DNA of 64,000 nucleotides from positions 51,556 to 115,555 of the IMG/VR virus record IMGVR_UViG_3300049460_000134. One strand, written 5' to 3'. Below are positions 24,807 through 33,173 of this stretch, piece by piece; position 1 is the stretch's first letter; the number at the start of each line of letters is the position of its first letter. Under the pieces are notes generated by a model. That model was given only the letters and a program-made list of their open reading frames with translations. It was not told the DNA's origin and searched no databases. Made by a program: the position numbers and the translations under genes. The DNA is from a virus.

Positions 24807-25372
24807 GTCGCATCAGCAAGAAAATGCATAAGCACACCGCCAAGATCGACTCGCTACGGATGGGCTCGACTCCGAAAGATCCGCCACGGCGCAAGGAGCT
24901 GTTCATGCCGGCTGGATACCAGCCTGGCGAGCTGAACATCGTGCCGACGCCAGGCATGAGAAGCAACCGCATGTCGATGTCTGTTGGCGATCATGCGCGT
25001 CATGGGAGCCAGATCGTGCTCGTTGACATGGAGATCGCCAGGCATGACCTAGACGAGCGCATGGCCGGCTACGACGCCGAGATCATCTACGTCGATGAGC
25101 TGGAACAGGTCGTGCCACCACACGGACAGAAATATCCGAAACATGCCCTGGCGCGCAAAGGCTCGATCTTCCAAGGCATCTGCAATCGCACGGCATGCGA
25201 CAACGTCGACGCGCGCTTCTACAACAAGGGCACGTTTGGCTACTATTGCACGTCATGCGGCTGGGCAATCAACGGGCGCAAGACCGGCGACGAGCGGCTC
25301 TGCATCGAGGTCGATCACAACCTCACCCATGACGAAATGAACCAGCTCTACAGAGGACACACGTTCGCATGA
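24794..25372 (+). CDS. Hypothetical zinc-ribbon-like protein
   Basis: 192 residues. C-terminal part has CNRTACDN and YYCTSCGWAINGR, four Cys that could bind zinc, followed by LCIEVDHNLTHDEM. Not recognised as a whole. Overlaps neighbours on both sides. Confidence 0.68.
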   Translation: MGALGRISKKMHKHTAKIDSLRMGSTPKDPPRRKELFMPAGYQPGELNIVPTPGMRSNRMSMSVGDHARHGSQIVLVDMEIARHDLDERMAGYDAEIIYVDELEQVVPPHGQKYPKHALARKGSIFQGICNRTACDNVDARFYNKGTFGYYCTSCGWAINGRKTGDERLCIEVDHNLTHDEMNQLYRGHTFA

Positions 25373-25569
25373 GAGAGCACGCCGACGGCACACGCATTCG
25401 CCTGATTGAAATGACGGACCCTTATCCGGCCCCGGTCGGCACAGAAGGCACGATCACCGGCTACGAGCCGAGCATCGGCTATCTGAACGAGGCCTACCAC
25501 GTCAATTGGGACAACGGCAGCAGACTCAAGGTGCTGGTCGATGTCGATCACTGGGAGGTCATCGAATGA
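25369..25569 (+). CDS. DUF4314-like protein
   Basis: 66 residues: GTRIRLIEMTDPYPAPVGTEG, then WDNGSRLKVLVDVDHWEVI, the signature of DUF4314, a small SH3-like barrel family. Function unknown. ATGA overlap upstream and downstream. Confidence 0.75.
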   Translation: MREHADGTRIRLIEMTDPYPAPVGTEGTITGYEPSIGYLNEAYHVNWDNGSRLKVLVDVDHWEVIE

Positions 25570-25952
25570 CGGTTAGCGATCAGCTCATCAAGGATCTCAC
25601 GTTCTCGCTGGCATGCGGCCATGACGAAGGCTACATCAGAAATCAGGCCTGGAGCCTTCACTGGCGACTTAAGGTGCGTCGCATCGAGGACAAGGCGCGC
25701 GATAACGTCTTCTCGATCGCTACCATCGCTCTCCGCGAGAACCTGTGCGGCCGCGGACACTTCACGGCGCTGATCCGGCACCTGGTCGAGCATCCAACGA
25801 TCGCCGGCCGGTCCCTGGACTGGCTTTACATCGAGCAGTGCCGCTTCAGGCTCGGTGAGCATTTGCGCCGCGAGCTCGGCTTCAAAATCGACGACGGCAT
25901 GGTCATAGACGCCTGGCGCCGCACGACCTCGCAGATGGAGCTCGGCCTATGA
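25566..25952 (+). CDS. Hypothetical protein
   Basis: 128 residues, mixed alpha/beta. The middle (FTALIRHLVEHPTIAGRSLDWLYIEQC then LGEHLRRELGFKIDD) has the feel of a degenerate GNAT fold but no acetyl-CoA loop can be seen. Coupled both sides. Confidence 0.62.
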   Translation: MTVSDQLIKDLTFSLACGHDEGYIRNQAWSLHWRLKVRRIEDKARDNVFSIATIALRENLCGRGHFTALIRHLVEHPTIAGRSLDWLYIEQCRFRLGEHLRRELGFKIDDGMVIDAWRRTTSQMELGL

Positions 25953-26302
25953 GCGCAATAGCGGCGCCACCACGCGATCCAGATGGCCTCTGGCATGAGG
26001 TCGCAACCAAGTTCAACGGCAAGCATTGGTATGTCCTGCTCGAAGGCAGAGGCCGCAATCGAAACCTGGCTTCGATCAACCGCCACATCGAAGGCGAGTG
26101 GGAAATGTTCGAACACGGCGCCTATGCCGATATCGAAGTGGTTTGGCTCAGCCTGAAGGACGTCAACGCGCCGGTCGTGGTTGCGGCGAAGCCGGAGATC
26201 GAATGGGAAGAGGCTGGCGATTTGCTGGATGAGGCTGAGATCATTCCAGCCGAGCCGCCGGTCGATCCATACGCCGCCCTGCCGAACTACGGGAGATTCT
26301 GA
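25949..26302 (+). CDS. Hypothetical protein with C-terminal NYGRF tag
   Basis: 117 residues. Ends AEPPVDPYAALPNYGRF after a Pro/Glu linker. The tag codons (AACTACGGGAGATTC) match those at 567-581 exactly and give the GGGAG ribosome site for the next gene, whose ATG overlaps the stop. Confidence 0.7.
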   Translation: MSAIAAPPRDPDGLWHEVATKFNGKHWYVLLEGRGRNRNLASINRHIEGEWEMFEHGAYADIEVVWLSLKDVNAPVVVAAKPEIEWEEAGDLLDEAEIIPAEPPVDPYAALPNYGRF

Positions 26303-26520
26303 TGGGTGAGGACGACTATGATCTGCTCGATCGCGGCTGCACCTGTCACACAAGTCATCCACCCTGCAGCTTTTGCACGGAGCTCGGCGAGGATGAGATC
26401 GAGGTTTATCATGACGGCGGCGCCGAGGCTGTGCGCGATCGGCGTATCGCTCTGGAGAATGGCGAGACCTGGCCGCCACCGTCGCCATACGCCGACAATC
26501 CGGATTATGGGAGGTTCTGA
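26302..26520 (+). CDS. Hypothetical Cys-rich protein with C-terminal DYGRF tag
   Basis: 72 residues. GCTCHTSHPPCSFC near residues 12-25 could bind zinc; acidic middle; Pro-rich linker and PDYGRF end. GGGAGG in the tag codons serves the next ATG (TGATGA). Confidence 0.7.
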   Translation: MGEDDYDLLDRGCTCHTSHPPCSFCTELGEDEIEVYHDGGAEAVRDRRIALENGETWPPPSPYADNPDYGRF

Positions 26521-26828
26521 TGATTGAATCCGGTGTTGGTCCAGAGTCCTGGCGCAAGATCTATCCGTCGTCTGAGTGGGAGACCTACAGGCGGCATCAG
26601 TTTCCAGCCGGCGACCGGCTCGTCATGGTCCGGCACAAGGAGAGCATGCGCGCCGCGGTGCTGTCGTTCTTTCACAAGGAAGGCGATCTGCATTGGATTG
26701 TCCATTGGGACGGTCACTCGATGGGCACGCTGACCTGCTTTGAACAGATGGTCGCGCGTGGTGTCACCGCCATGGACTCTGCGCCTGCCGCCGAATACGC
26801 GGAACTGCCTAATTTCGGCAGGTTCTAG
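26520..26828 (+). CDS. Hypothetical protein with C-terminal NFGRF tag
   Basis: 102 residues. Beta-rich (VMVRHKESMRAAVLSFFHKEG, HWIVHWDG). Ends EYAELPNFGRF, coded GGC AGG TTC TAG with no gene overlapping, so the tag is kept at the end of an operon as well. Third tagged gene in a row. Confidence 0.7.
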   Translation: MIESGVGPESWRKIYPSSEWETYRRHQFPAGDRLVMVRHKESMRAAVLSFFHKEGDLHWIVHWDGHSMGTLTCFEQMVARGVTAMDSAPAAEYAELPNFGRF

Positions 26829-26932
26829 GTATCTATTAAGCCAACAATTCCAGCAGCTTAGCCGACTCTATCCAGTCGGACGCCTTTGTGCGTCGCGCTA
26901 AGATGCATCATCAACAACGAAAGCGACACGAC

Positions 26933-27226
26933 ATGAAGAAGACGCTTTCCACCCTCTTAAAGCACTGCGCATCGCTCGGCATGACGTTCGTCTGCTACTA
27001 CGACGACTTCAGCGATCCAGACTACAGGGGCACGAGCCAGCCCGCCGCCAAGGAGGCGCTTGAGGCTTGCGACGTCATGAACCTCGTTGTCCTCGACAGC
27101 GAAGGCAAGCGTTGGGGCTGGGCGCTCATCGTCAATGAACACGGCCAGAATCCAGAAGAGCAGGTCGCCGACTACACGGCGAGGGATCCAATCAATTTTT
27201 GGTTCAATCCGGAGGAGGCGGCATGA
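26933..27226 (+). CDS. Hypothetical protein
   Basis: 97 residues, alpha/beta (LGMTFVCYYDDFSD, DVMNLVVLDSEGKRWGWALIV). ATG 26933 follows GCGACACGAC without a strong ribosome site. First gene after a 104-base gap that has no clear operator. Confidence 0.65.
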   Translation: MKKTLSTLLKHCASLGMTFVCYYDDFSDPDYRGTSQPAAKEALEACDVMNLVVLDSEGKRWGWALIVNEHGQNPEEQVADYTARDPINFWFNPEEAA

Positions 27227-27420
27227 GCACGGTCAAGATCCGGTTTACCAATATCGATGCGAGACCCAAGGAGGTTTCGTTCGACATTTCCAAGGATGGT
27301 GTCAAAGACGTGATGGCCTGGTATGGCGGCTATCACTCCGGCGATCGCTATTCCGTCCACATCGACGGCGCGAAGGTTAAGAAGGATCTGAACGGCGAGC
27401 TGGTCGGAGAGCTGGCATGA
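27223..27420 (+). CDS. Hypothetical small beta protein
   Basis: 65 residues. Two beta strands, a helix and two strands by pattern. GGAGGAGG precedes the ATG, which overlaps the previous stop. Confidence 0.65.
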   Translation: MSTVKIRFTNIDARPKEVSFDISKDGVKDVMAWYGGYHSGDRYSVHIDGAKVKKDLNGELVGELA

Positions 27421-27671
27421 GCGCTGAAGCAACCGAGATCCAGGTGTTCGGCATGACCACCAACGGAAAGACAGGGGACAGCCGCATCGCTCAGCGCGGC
27501 GAGGTTGTCGAATACTATGACATTCTCGTGCGCGGCGATCCCGATGAGGAGACCGGCGAAATTCCGGAGATCGAGGAGTTCGAGGATCTGACCTATCTGC
27601 AGATGGTCGAGAAGGTCGCGGAGCTGGAGCGGAAATACGATCTTTGCTCCGAAGAGGTATGGGGATTCTGA
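27417..27671 (+). CDS. Hypothetical acidic protein
   Basis: 84 residues, Glu-rich helical end (IEEFEDLTYLQMVEKVAELE). Ends EEVWGF; its GGGGATTCTGATG resembles a tag-type junction but the Arg is missing, so it is not counted as tagged. Confidence 0.63.
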   Translation: MSAEATEIQVFGMTTNGKTGDSRIAQRGEVVEYYDILVRGDPDEETGEIPEIEEFEDLTYLQMVEKVAELERKYDLCSEEVWGF

Positions 27672-27895
27672 TGAAAAATCCAAAGTATTTCGTCCTCAAC
27701 GAGCACACGCTGGGCTACACAATCGAGGAGACGTCTGGCTGGTTTGGCATCTTGCACGCCAGCATTCTCAAGGGCAGCACCTACGACCGACTGAGTGGTC
27801 CAGTCGTGATCTCGCCGAGCGACACGCTGCGGCCTGCCACCAAGGCTGACTTCGATGAATATCGCGTATCCTGGAAGGGGCATTTGGATGACTGA
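27671..27895 (+). CDS. Hypothetical protein
   Basis: 74 residues; LRPATKADFDEYRVS near the end recurs in similar form at the end of the next protein (VRPATPDEIASES), hinting that the two are distant duplicates. Coupled by TGATG. Confidence 0.62.
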   Translation: MKNPKYFVLNEHTLGYTIEETSGWFGILHASILKGSTYDRLSGPVVISPSDTLRPATKADFDEYRVSWKGHLDD

Positions 27896-28283
27896 ACTTA
27901 TATCTATCGCCGACGACGCGGCTATCGAGCCAGTCTTTGACTTCTCCTCGCCTGAAGACGTGCTGATCGAGGTCATCATGCACGACCTGGCCGGCTCCAA
28001 GACCGACTGGAAGAACTTCGGCATCGAGTCCACGACGATCATCAACGGCAAGGAAGGCGTGATCGGCGCTGCCGAGTATGAGCGCACCGAAGGCGGCTTC
28101 CTCGACTACACGATCAAGGACATGATCGACCCGCCTGGCGAAGGCTGGTTCGTAATCGTCGGTGTCACCGCCACCTATCATCGCGGCGATGGATGGATGA
28201 CCGATGACAATATGAGCTTCGAACATCAAACCGTGCGGCCTGCGACGCCGGACGAGATTGCCTCGGAGAGCGTGACTCAATAG
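27888..28283 (+). CDS. Hypothetical protein
   Basis: 131 residues, beta-rich centre (GWFVIVGVTATYHRGDGW). Shares a V/L-RPAT ending with the previous gene. Not recognised. Confidence 0.62.
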   Translation: MTELISIADDAAIEPVFDFSSPEDVLIEVIMHDLAGSKTDWKNFGIESTTIINGKEGVIGAAEYERTEGGFLDYTIKDMIDPPGEGWFVIVGVTATYHRGDGWMTDDNMSFEHQTVRPATPDEIASESVTQ

Positions 28284-28315
28284 CTTGCTGCCAATGATTC
28301 ACATGGGGGATAAGC

Positions 28316-28501
28316 ATGCTCAAAGGACCGCTTAAATGGTGGATCCTCTTCTTTCTCGTGATGGCCGCTGTGATCATCCACGATCAGAGCCGACGTCGCA
28401 TCAAGGACGGCGTAGACTGCACGAACATCAAAAATTGGGGTCGCCAAATCTGTGAAGACACTTGGCGCGACGGCTCTGGTAGCGACGACGTCAAGAGCTA
28501 A
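28316..28501 (+). CDS. Small secreted or membrane-anchored protein
   Basis: 61 residues with one N-terminal helix (WWILFFLVMAAVIIHD) and two Cys in the tail. GGGGGA lies upstream. Not recognised. Confidence 0.58.
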   Translation: MLKGPLKWWILFFLVMAAVIIHDQSRRRIKDGVDCTNIKNWGRQICEDTWRDGSGSDDVKS

Positions 28502-28732
28502 GGCTCATTTCCGACAAGCGATAGTTATCGATAGTCAGCCACACCGGCGCCGAATCCCATGGACGACAGAACAGATTGAGCCGTTCGCTTCTTGATCGAG
28601 GCGAGCGGCATTTCTTTACAATGCGTTAACGCCACGGCGAGCCGCAGGGTTAACAAGTGGTTAACGGCCATTCTCCTTGCAGACCCTATCTAGGGCTTCT
28701 ATTAGACCAGCCTGCAACAACAGAGGTCACAC
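28502..28732. other. Non-coding stretch with GTTAAC motifs
   Basis: No gene seen. Contains GCGATAGTTATCGATAGTC and three GTTAAC-type sites (28624-28665), a hexamer also frequent in the 35 kb non-coding region. A promoter for 28733 probably lies near its end (TATCTAGGGCTTCTATTAGA). Confidence 0.4.
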
Positions 28733-29005
28733 ATGAAGTCCATTCTCACCGCCGCACTCGTCGCTCTCAGCGCTCTCCCCTCTTTCGCCTATGAGGCAGA
28801 CACGCCGAGCCGCGCCATCATGATCTATCCGGATTCCACGCCTGACGACCGCATCAACGTCTCCGGCATCATGCCCTGGAGCGATTGCGAAAAGGTCGTG
28901 GCACAGCCGGCAGACGAGAACAACAAAGGCTCGATCGTCTTTTGCGTGCCTGCCGACATGCGAGAAGGCTCGATCAGCGGCGCCGTGCCGTTCACGCGCA
29001 ATTAA
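28733..29005 (+). CDS. Secreted hypothetical protein
   Basis: 90 residues with a cleavable signal peptide (MKSILTAALVALSALPSFAY, cut after FA). The mature part has two Cys (SDCEKV, VFCVP) likely in a disulphide. Periplasmic; role unknown. Single-gene unit followed by a terminator. Confidence 0.68.
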   Translation: MKSILTAALVALSALPSFAYEADTPSRAIMIYPDSTPDDRINVSGIMPWSDCEKVVAQPADENNKGSIVFCVPADMREGSISGAVPFTRN

Positions 29006-29011
29006 GTGACC

Positions 29012-29039
29012 AGGCCGCCACGGAGCGGCCTTTTCTTTT
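29012..29039 (+). terminator. Rho-independent terminator
   Basis: AGGCCGC pairs with GCGGCCT, followed by TTTCTTTTG. Confidence 0.85.
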
Positions 29040-29048
29040 GGTCTGGTT

Positions 29049-29070
29049 AGTCAGTCAATATTGACTTACA
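29049..29070 (+). promoter_or_regulatory. Operator copy
   Basis: TAGTCAGTCAATATTGACTTA, 39 bases before the gene at 29109. Confidence 0.6.
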
Positions 29071-29108
29071 ATAACGGAAAGATTTCCCCTTTCTATTGGA
29101 GACACGAC

Positions 29109-29744
29109 ATGCCAGCGCCGAAAAATGACATCAGACAGTTCCGCTTTAAGGTGCGGATCACCGCTCTCGGGCGAGAAGAATACACCGGCAAGATCGCCAA
29201 GGTCTCCTTTAAGGACGGGCTTTCCGAGAATTTCGTCAGCTATCAAGAGGCGATGTCCGTCTGTGCGACTATCACCGCCGAGATCTCTCCGGATTACGGC
29301 GACGGCGATCTGAATTTCAGCCCCGCCAGCCCCGCCCTTCTTGCGGCTCAATTTGCTACCGAGCGCGAAGACGATGCGCCCGATACGGTAGCAACGAAGG
29401 TTGTCCTGCCCAATGTCGAACCGCTCGCCATCAAGACCATCCAGGGTTCTGAATACTTGCTGAGCGACAGCGACGCCGGCTATCTGCTCGACTTCGAGGA
29501 GGGCTGTGAAATCACTGTGCCGAGCGGTTTGAAGGAAGGCTTCTACTGCTCGCTGCGACAGGGCGGCGACGATCAGATCGAGGTCGCCGGTGATGATCCC
29601 GAGATCGGGCGTGCCGTGATCGTCGAGGAAATCGACGACCTGTTCTTCTCCGAAAAGCGCCTGGCGATCCTGCACCTGGCACGATTCCCTGATGGCAGCT
29701 TCCAGCTTACCGGCCGCACCGGCGAAGAGCAGGAGTCGGCGTAA
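29109..29744 (+). CDS. Hypothetical protein upstream of the SGNH protein
   Basis: 211 residues. ATG 29109 follows TTGGAGA. The N-terminal 80 residues are alpha/beta; the rest is beta-rich (LLDFEEGCEITVPSGLKEGFY, IEVAGDDPEIGRAVIVEE) like the shell of a trimeric fibre or carbohydrate-binding module. Coupled to the SGNH gene (TAATG), so it may be an accessory or chaperone; this is inference. Confidence 0.65.
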   Translation: MPAPKNDIRQFRFKVRITALGREEYTGKIAKVSFKDGLSENFVSYQEAMSVCATITAEISPDYGDGDLNFSPASPALLAAQFATEREDDAPDTVATKVVLPNVEPLAIKTIQGSEYLLSDSDAGYLLDFEEGCEITVPSGLKEGFYCSLRQGGDDQIEVAGDDPEIGRAVIVEEIDDLFFSEKRLAILHLARFPDGSFQLTGRTGEEQESA

Positions 29745-31918
29745 TGCGTCACCCCTTCCTCTCCCGCTTCGATCATAGCGGCCGCTCCGGATCTTCCGGT
29801 GGCGTGCCGCGCTTCACCCTTGACTACGACTCGATCGCCGAAGATTTCGAGATCGGCTGGTCTGTTACCAGCCTCCTGATCAACGGCGATACCAACGATC
29901 CTAACTACACCAGCTTCGTCATCGTCGATGACCCGGATGGGAGGTTCTCGATCAGCGGAAGCACTCTGTTCCTTGCTGCTCTGGTGGATTACGAGACCAA
30001 GTCGAGCCACGACGTGTCGATCATGGCTATTCACGCTACCGACCCGACCAAGAACATCGTCAAGACCTTCACCATCCAGGTCGAGAACCTTGCAGAAGGC
30101 CTGCTTGGCCCGACCGTGGCGAGCTTCATCTCGGGTGCGGCGCCTGGCACGGTCGTTTGCGACATCACCGGTCTAGACGTCAGCGTGAACGAGCGGCTTT
30201 TGGCGATCCTGTATCCCGCGAACAACAAGGTTGTCATCAGTCCGGACGGCATGCAGCTCCTTGTGGGCACAAACCTTCAGTCGGCAGGACAGACGGAAAC
30301 CCTCAGCATTGTTACCAACCGTGGCCGGAATCTCAACATCGATGTCACCGCCCAGTCGGCAGAGCAGCCGATCTACCGCGTGGCAACGCGTCAGTATGGC
30401 ACCGGCTACAACGCCGAAAGCGTTGCGCTGACTGGCGATGGCTCGACCAAGACCTATACGACCTCGCTCGTCAACGAGAGTGGTCGGCAGATGGATACGG
30501 TCGCGATCGCATTCCAGGGCTGGGGTCTCATCACGACTGGCACGCAGCCTGTCGGGAACGACAACACCATGTCTGGCACGATCACCTACAATGGCGTGAC
30601 GCAGAACTTTCAGGACGTTGTGGTGCCCAATGGTGACGACACGCAGAATGCGGATCTTGCTCTCTCGACGCCGATCCCGGCAGGCGCAAGCTTCAGCATC
30701 AACCTTAGCTCTCCGGTCGCAAGCGGTGCCAAGTATCCGCCGCGGCTTGGCTTTGCTGGCGTGCTGACCAAGGCTCTCGAGTCCGAGCTGGAGCCTGCCT
30801 TCTACGGCATCGGTGACTCGATCGCGACCAACAATGGCGCAGCACTCATGAACGCCTCGATCGGCAAGTGCCCTGTCTACCAGGCGTCGATCGTCGGAAC
30901 GACCGCACAAGCCTATGGCGAGAATACCGCCAACTTCCTGCGCCAGAAGAACCTGGCAAAGCGGCTTGGTGCGGACTTCTTCTGCGACTTCGGCACCAAC
31001 GACCTGATCGCCAGCAAGACGCCGGCGCAGATCCTCGGCTGGCTGAAGAACATGCGCGATCTCGCCAAGGCAGACGGTATCGGCTGGATCCAGACGACGA
31101 TGCTGCCGCGCGTCACCAAGAAGGCAGCGGTCGCCGTGACCAGCCTGACGTCCGATGGCATCAGCAACAGGATGAAGATCAAGGTTGCGGACGCGTCGAT
31201 CTTCACGATCGGTCAGGCCTACTCGGTGGCAGGCGCAACACCGGCTGGCTACAACGGCTCGACGATCTGTGACGGACTCGACCTTGCACAGAACGAGGCA
31301 ACCTTCATCTGCGCCAATGGTCTCGCGAGCCCCGCGACCGGCACGATCACCATCACGGCTCGTAATCCGACCAACACGGCCTACTGGCAGCAGCCGGCGA
31401 ACTCCAACTACAATCCAGGCGCGGCAAGCCCTCGTGGCGTGTTCAACACGGCAGTTCGAAATGGACCATCCAGCGGTGACTTCGACGCCTTTGTAGATTG
31501 GGCGGATGCCGTAGAGCCCTTCCGTGACAGCGGCCGCTTTGCCGTGGCTGGCGAAAAGGGCAAACTGCCGTTGCCTGTCATCGCGACCGTCATCGCCGGC
31601 GGCACCAGGACGACCACGCGTTTCAATACCGACTACGGCGTTGGGTCGAGCACGACGGCAAACGGTCTGGTGCAGTTCATCACCGGCGCCAATGCCGGCC
31701 AGCTCAAGGGCGCATCGAACAACACCGCCGGCGACATCACGTTGCTGACGGCTCTGACCGCGGCTCCGGCTGTCGGCGACAAGATGTGGGTTTGGCCTGG
31801 CGTCTGCTACCAGTCCGACGACGGTATCCACGACCGCGTCTCGACAGGCGGCATGGGTGGGCAGGTGCTCCTCGATGATGAGACCCAAGAGTTCCTCATC
31901 GAAGCGATTGCCGCCTAG
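29744..31918 (+). CDS. Large surface protein with SGNH hydrolase domain
   Basis: 724 residues. The N-terminal part has cadherin-like repeats (ending KTFTIQVENLAEG). A beta region follows. The SGNH/GDSL hydrolase begins near residue 350: GIGDSIAT (block I Ser), FGTND near 415 (block III) and DDGIHDR near 692 (catalytic Asp and His). An insert of about 200 residues separates blocks III and V. It could deacylate host surface polysaccharide as a tail spike, yet it lies 20 kb from the tail genes. Confidence 0.78.
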   Translation: MRHPFLSRFDHSGRSGSSGGVPRFTLDYDSIAEDFEIGWSVTSLLINGDTNDPNYTSFVIVDDPDGRFSISGSTLFLAALVDYETKSSHDVSIMAIHATDPTKNIVKTFTIQVENLAEGLLGPTVASFISGAAPGTVVCDITGLDVSVNERLLAILYPANNKVVISPDGMQLLVGTNLQSAGQTETLSIVTNRGRNLNIDVTAQSAEQPIYRVATRQYGTGYNAESVALTGDGSTKTYTTSLVNESGRQMDTVAIAFQGWGLITTGTQPVGNDNTMSGTITYNGVTQNFQDVVVPNGDDTQNADLALSTPIPAGASFSINLSSPVASGAKYPPRLGFAGVLTKALESELEPAFYGIGDSIATNNGAALMNASIGKCPVYQASIVGTTAQAYGENTANFLRQKNLAKRLGADFFCDFGTNDLIASKTPAQILGWLKNMRDLAKADGIGWIQTTMLPRVTKKAAVAVTSLTSDGISNRMKIKVADASIFTIGQAYSVAGATPAGYNGSTICDGLDLAQNEATFICANGLASPATGTITITARNPTNTAYWQQPANSNYNPGAASPRGVFNTAVRNGPSSGDFDAFVDWADAVEPFRDSGRFAVAGEKGKLPLPVIATVIAGGTRTTTRFNTDYGVGSSTTANGLVQFITGANAGQLKGASNNTAGDITLLTALTAAPAVGDKMWVWPGVCYQSDDGIHDRVSTGGMGGQVLLDDETQEFLIEAIAA

Positions 31919-32202
31919 CGCGGCAGTTGGCCAAGGATCCACATGTTATGATCCTTGGCCCCACACTTTCGGCACCTAAGCATGTGCTTCAAGGAGCCAA
32001 TATACGTATTGGCTCCATATTTCCTGACCAGCTCCCAGCGATCCACCCATCCGTCATGCTCGCATTTGATGCAGTGTCCGCCGAGCGCATAATACTCAGG
32101 CAGATCATCAAAAACCGTGTGCTGTGGATCCATGAGTGGTCCCAGGTAGGTGATGCCGTCAGACGGTCGCCGCACCAGTTCCACACCTCGCCGGTGTTTC
32201 AT
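31915..32202 (-). CDS. Hypothetical zinc-finger-type protein
   Basis: 95 residues from ATG 32202 behind AGGAA. CIKCEHDGWVDRWEL and LRCRKCGAKDHNMW supply two CxxC pairs spaced like a zinc ribbon. I associate this with short unknown proteins of rhizobial genomes. Convergent with the SGNH gene. The last codons form a strong hairpin (31929-31960) that may end both transcripts. Confidence 0.68.
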   Translation of the reverse strand: MKHRRGVELVRRPSDGITYLGPLMDPQHTVFDDLPEYYALGGHCIKCEHDGWVDRWELVRKYGANTYIGSLKHMLRCRKCGAKDHNMWILGQLPR

Positions 32203-32233
32203 TGTTCCTATTTTGTTCACTAAACAGCCGGAG

Positions 32234-32590
32234 TCAATTAGCCTCTGGTGATATGGCAGGTTTTCTTTTCCTCGAGCCCTTCAGTTTCAGCCGTGGCTCA
32301 GGGCGCAACTGGATATACTCTTCCAGCATCATGAGCATTTCAGCAGCCGCGGCGGCCGCCACGAACGCAGCTCTTGCCTCTTCCGGATCAACCTTGCCTT
32401 CCATAGCGGCCAGGCACACCAGTTGCGCGTTCTGCCACTCCTCGCCGCGGTCATCTTCAGGCCAGCGGAAGACCAGGCTGTAAGCCAGGTCGCCAAGGGT
32501 AGCGTGCCGGCGCATGTTCACGCCTTTGCGCTTCTCGATGCAGACGATGGCATCGCGGATGCTCATGTGCTCGCCAATGTATTCAGCCAT
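32234..32590 (-). CDS. Hypothetical protein
   Basis: 118 residues from ATG 32590, nine bases after GGAGG. Helical, Ala-rich centre (ARAAFVAAAAAAEMLMMLEE) and basic C-terminus. Not recognised; same transcription unit as the zinc-type gene. Confidence 0.65.
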   Translation of the reverse strand: MAEYIGEHMSIRDAIVCIEKRKGVNMRRHATLGDLAYSLVFRWPEDDRGEEWQNAQLVCLAAMEGKVDPEEARAAFVAAAAAAEMLMMLEEYIQLRPEPRLKLKGSRKRKPAISPEAN

Positions 32591-33133
32591 ACGCATTACC
32601 TCCAAGGGAGTCCAAGGTAGGCGTCACATGTTACGAATCCAAGAGCCATATTAGAGTCGCCTAAAAGAATCTTCCGAACATAGCCGCGAGCTTCCCAGCA
32701 GCGAGCATGCGATAACAAATCATCAAAGACGAAGAGAGAAAGAGAGCTAACAGTGAGATCGCCATGTGAACGATGAGGGTAGCTACCTCGACCGCAAATA
32801 GCTCGGCTCCGATTAAGCTCGTCACGCTCATACGGTAGGCAGACCGCTACAATAGAGGATGGGATAGATATGCGCCCTACCCTCCGGCTGCTGAGTCCGC
32901 TTTGTCGCCCACTCGCTTAGAGATCCGGGGTGAAATCAATCCACCTGTATGCCTTGCGCCGAACCCTTGACCCCGGCAGGCGCATTGTCACAGCGAGCCA
33001 TCGCTTGATTGCTCACGATCCACTCCCTACGCGGTGAAGAATGTAGCCTCGTTGTGAACCGAAGGACCGCTCGGAGTGAGATCAATGAACAATCGCCGCA
33101 AATAGCCACTTGGACGCCGTTCTCAAGTGTCGT
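32591..33133. other. Non-coding region of about 540 bases
   Basis: No convincing gene on either strand. It contains an exact copy (32707-32724) of ATGCGATAACAAATCATC, part of the promoter at 23993, followed by a purine-rich leader with GTG and only seven codons. Further on are near-repeats GTGAAATCAATCC (about 32931) and GTGAGATCAATGA (about 33076). A non-coding RNA is possible but I cannot fold one convincingly. Confidence 0.4.
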
Positions 33134-33154
33134 ATTCAGTAATTATTGACTGAC
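33134..33154 (+). promoter_or_regulatory. Operator copy
   Basis: TTCAGTAATTATTGACTGACA, same sequence as at 7967, 20 bases before the next ATG. GTCGTATTC just upstream may be the -10. Confidence 0.6.
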
Positions 33155-33173
33155 AAACACGAAAGAGCGAGCT

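Noticed and set aside
27417-27671. EEVWGF ending counted as another tag
   Set aside because: The Arg before the final Phe is missing and the string is mainly a ribosome site for the next gene.
30173-31942. 589-codon open frame on the minus strand opposite the SGNH gene
   Set aside because: It is a shadow of a GC-rich coding frame: composition is Arg/Ala/Val-heavy without domains, and the plus-strand frame has clear catalytic motifs and a coupled start.
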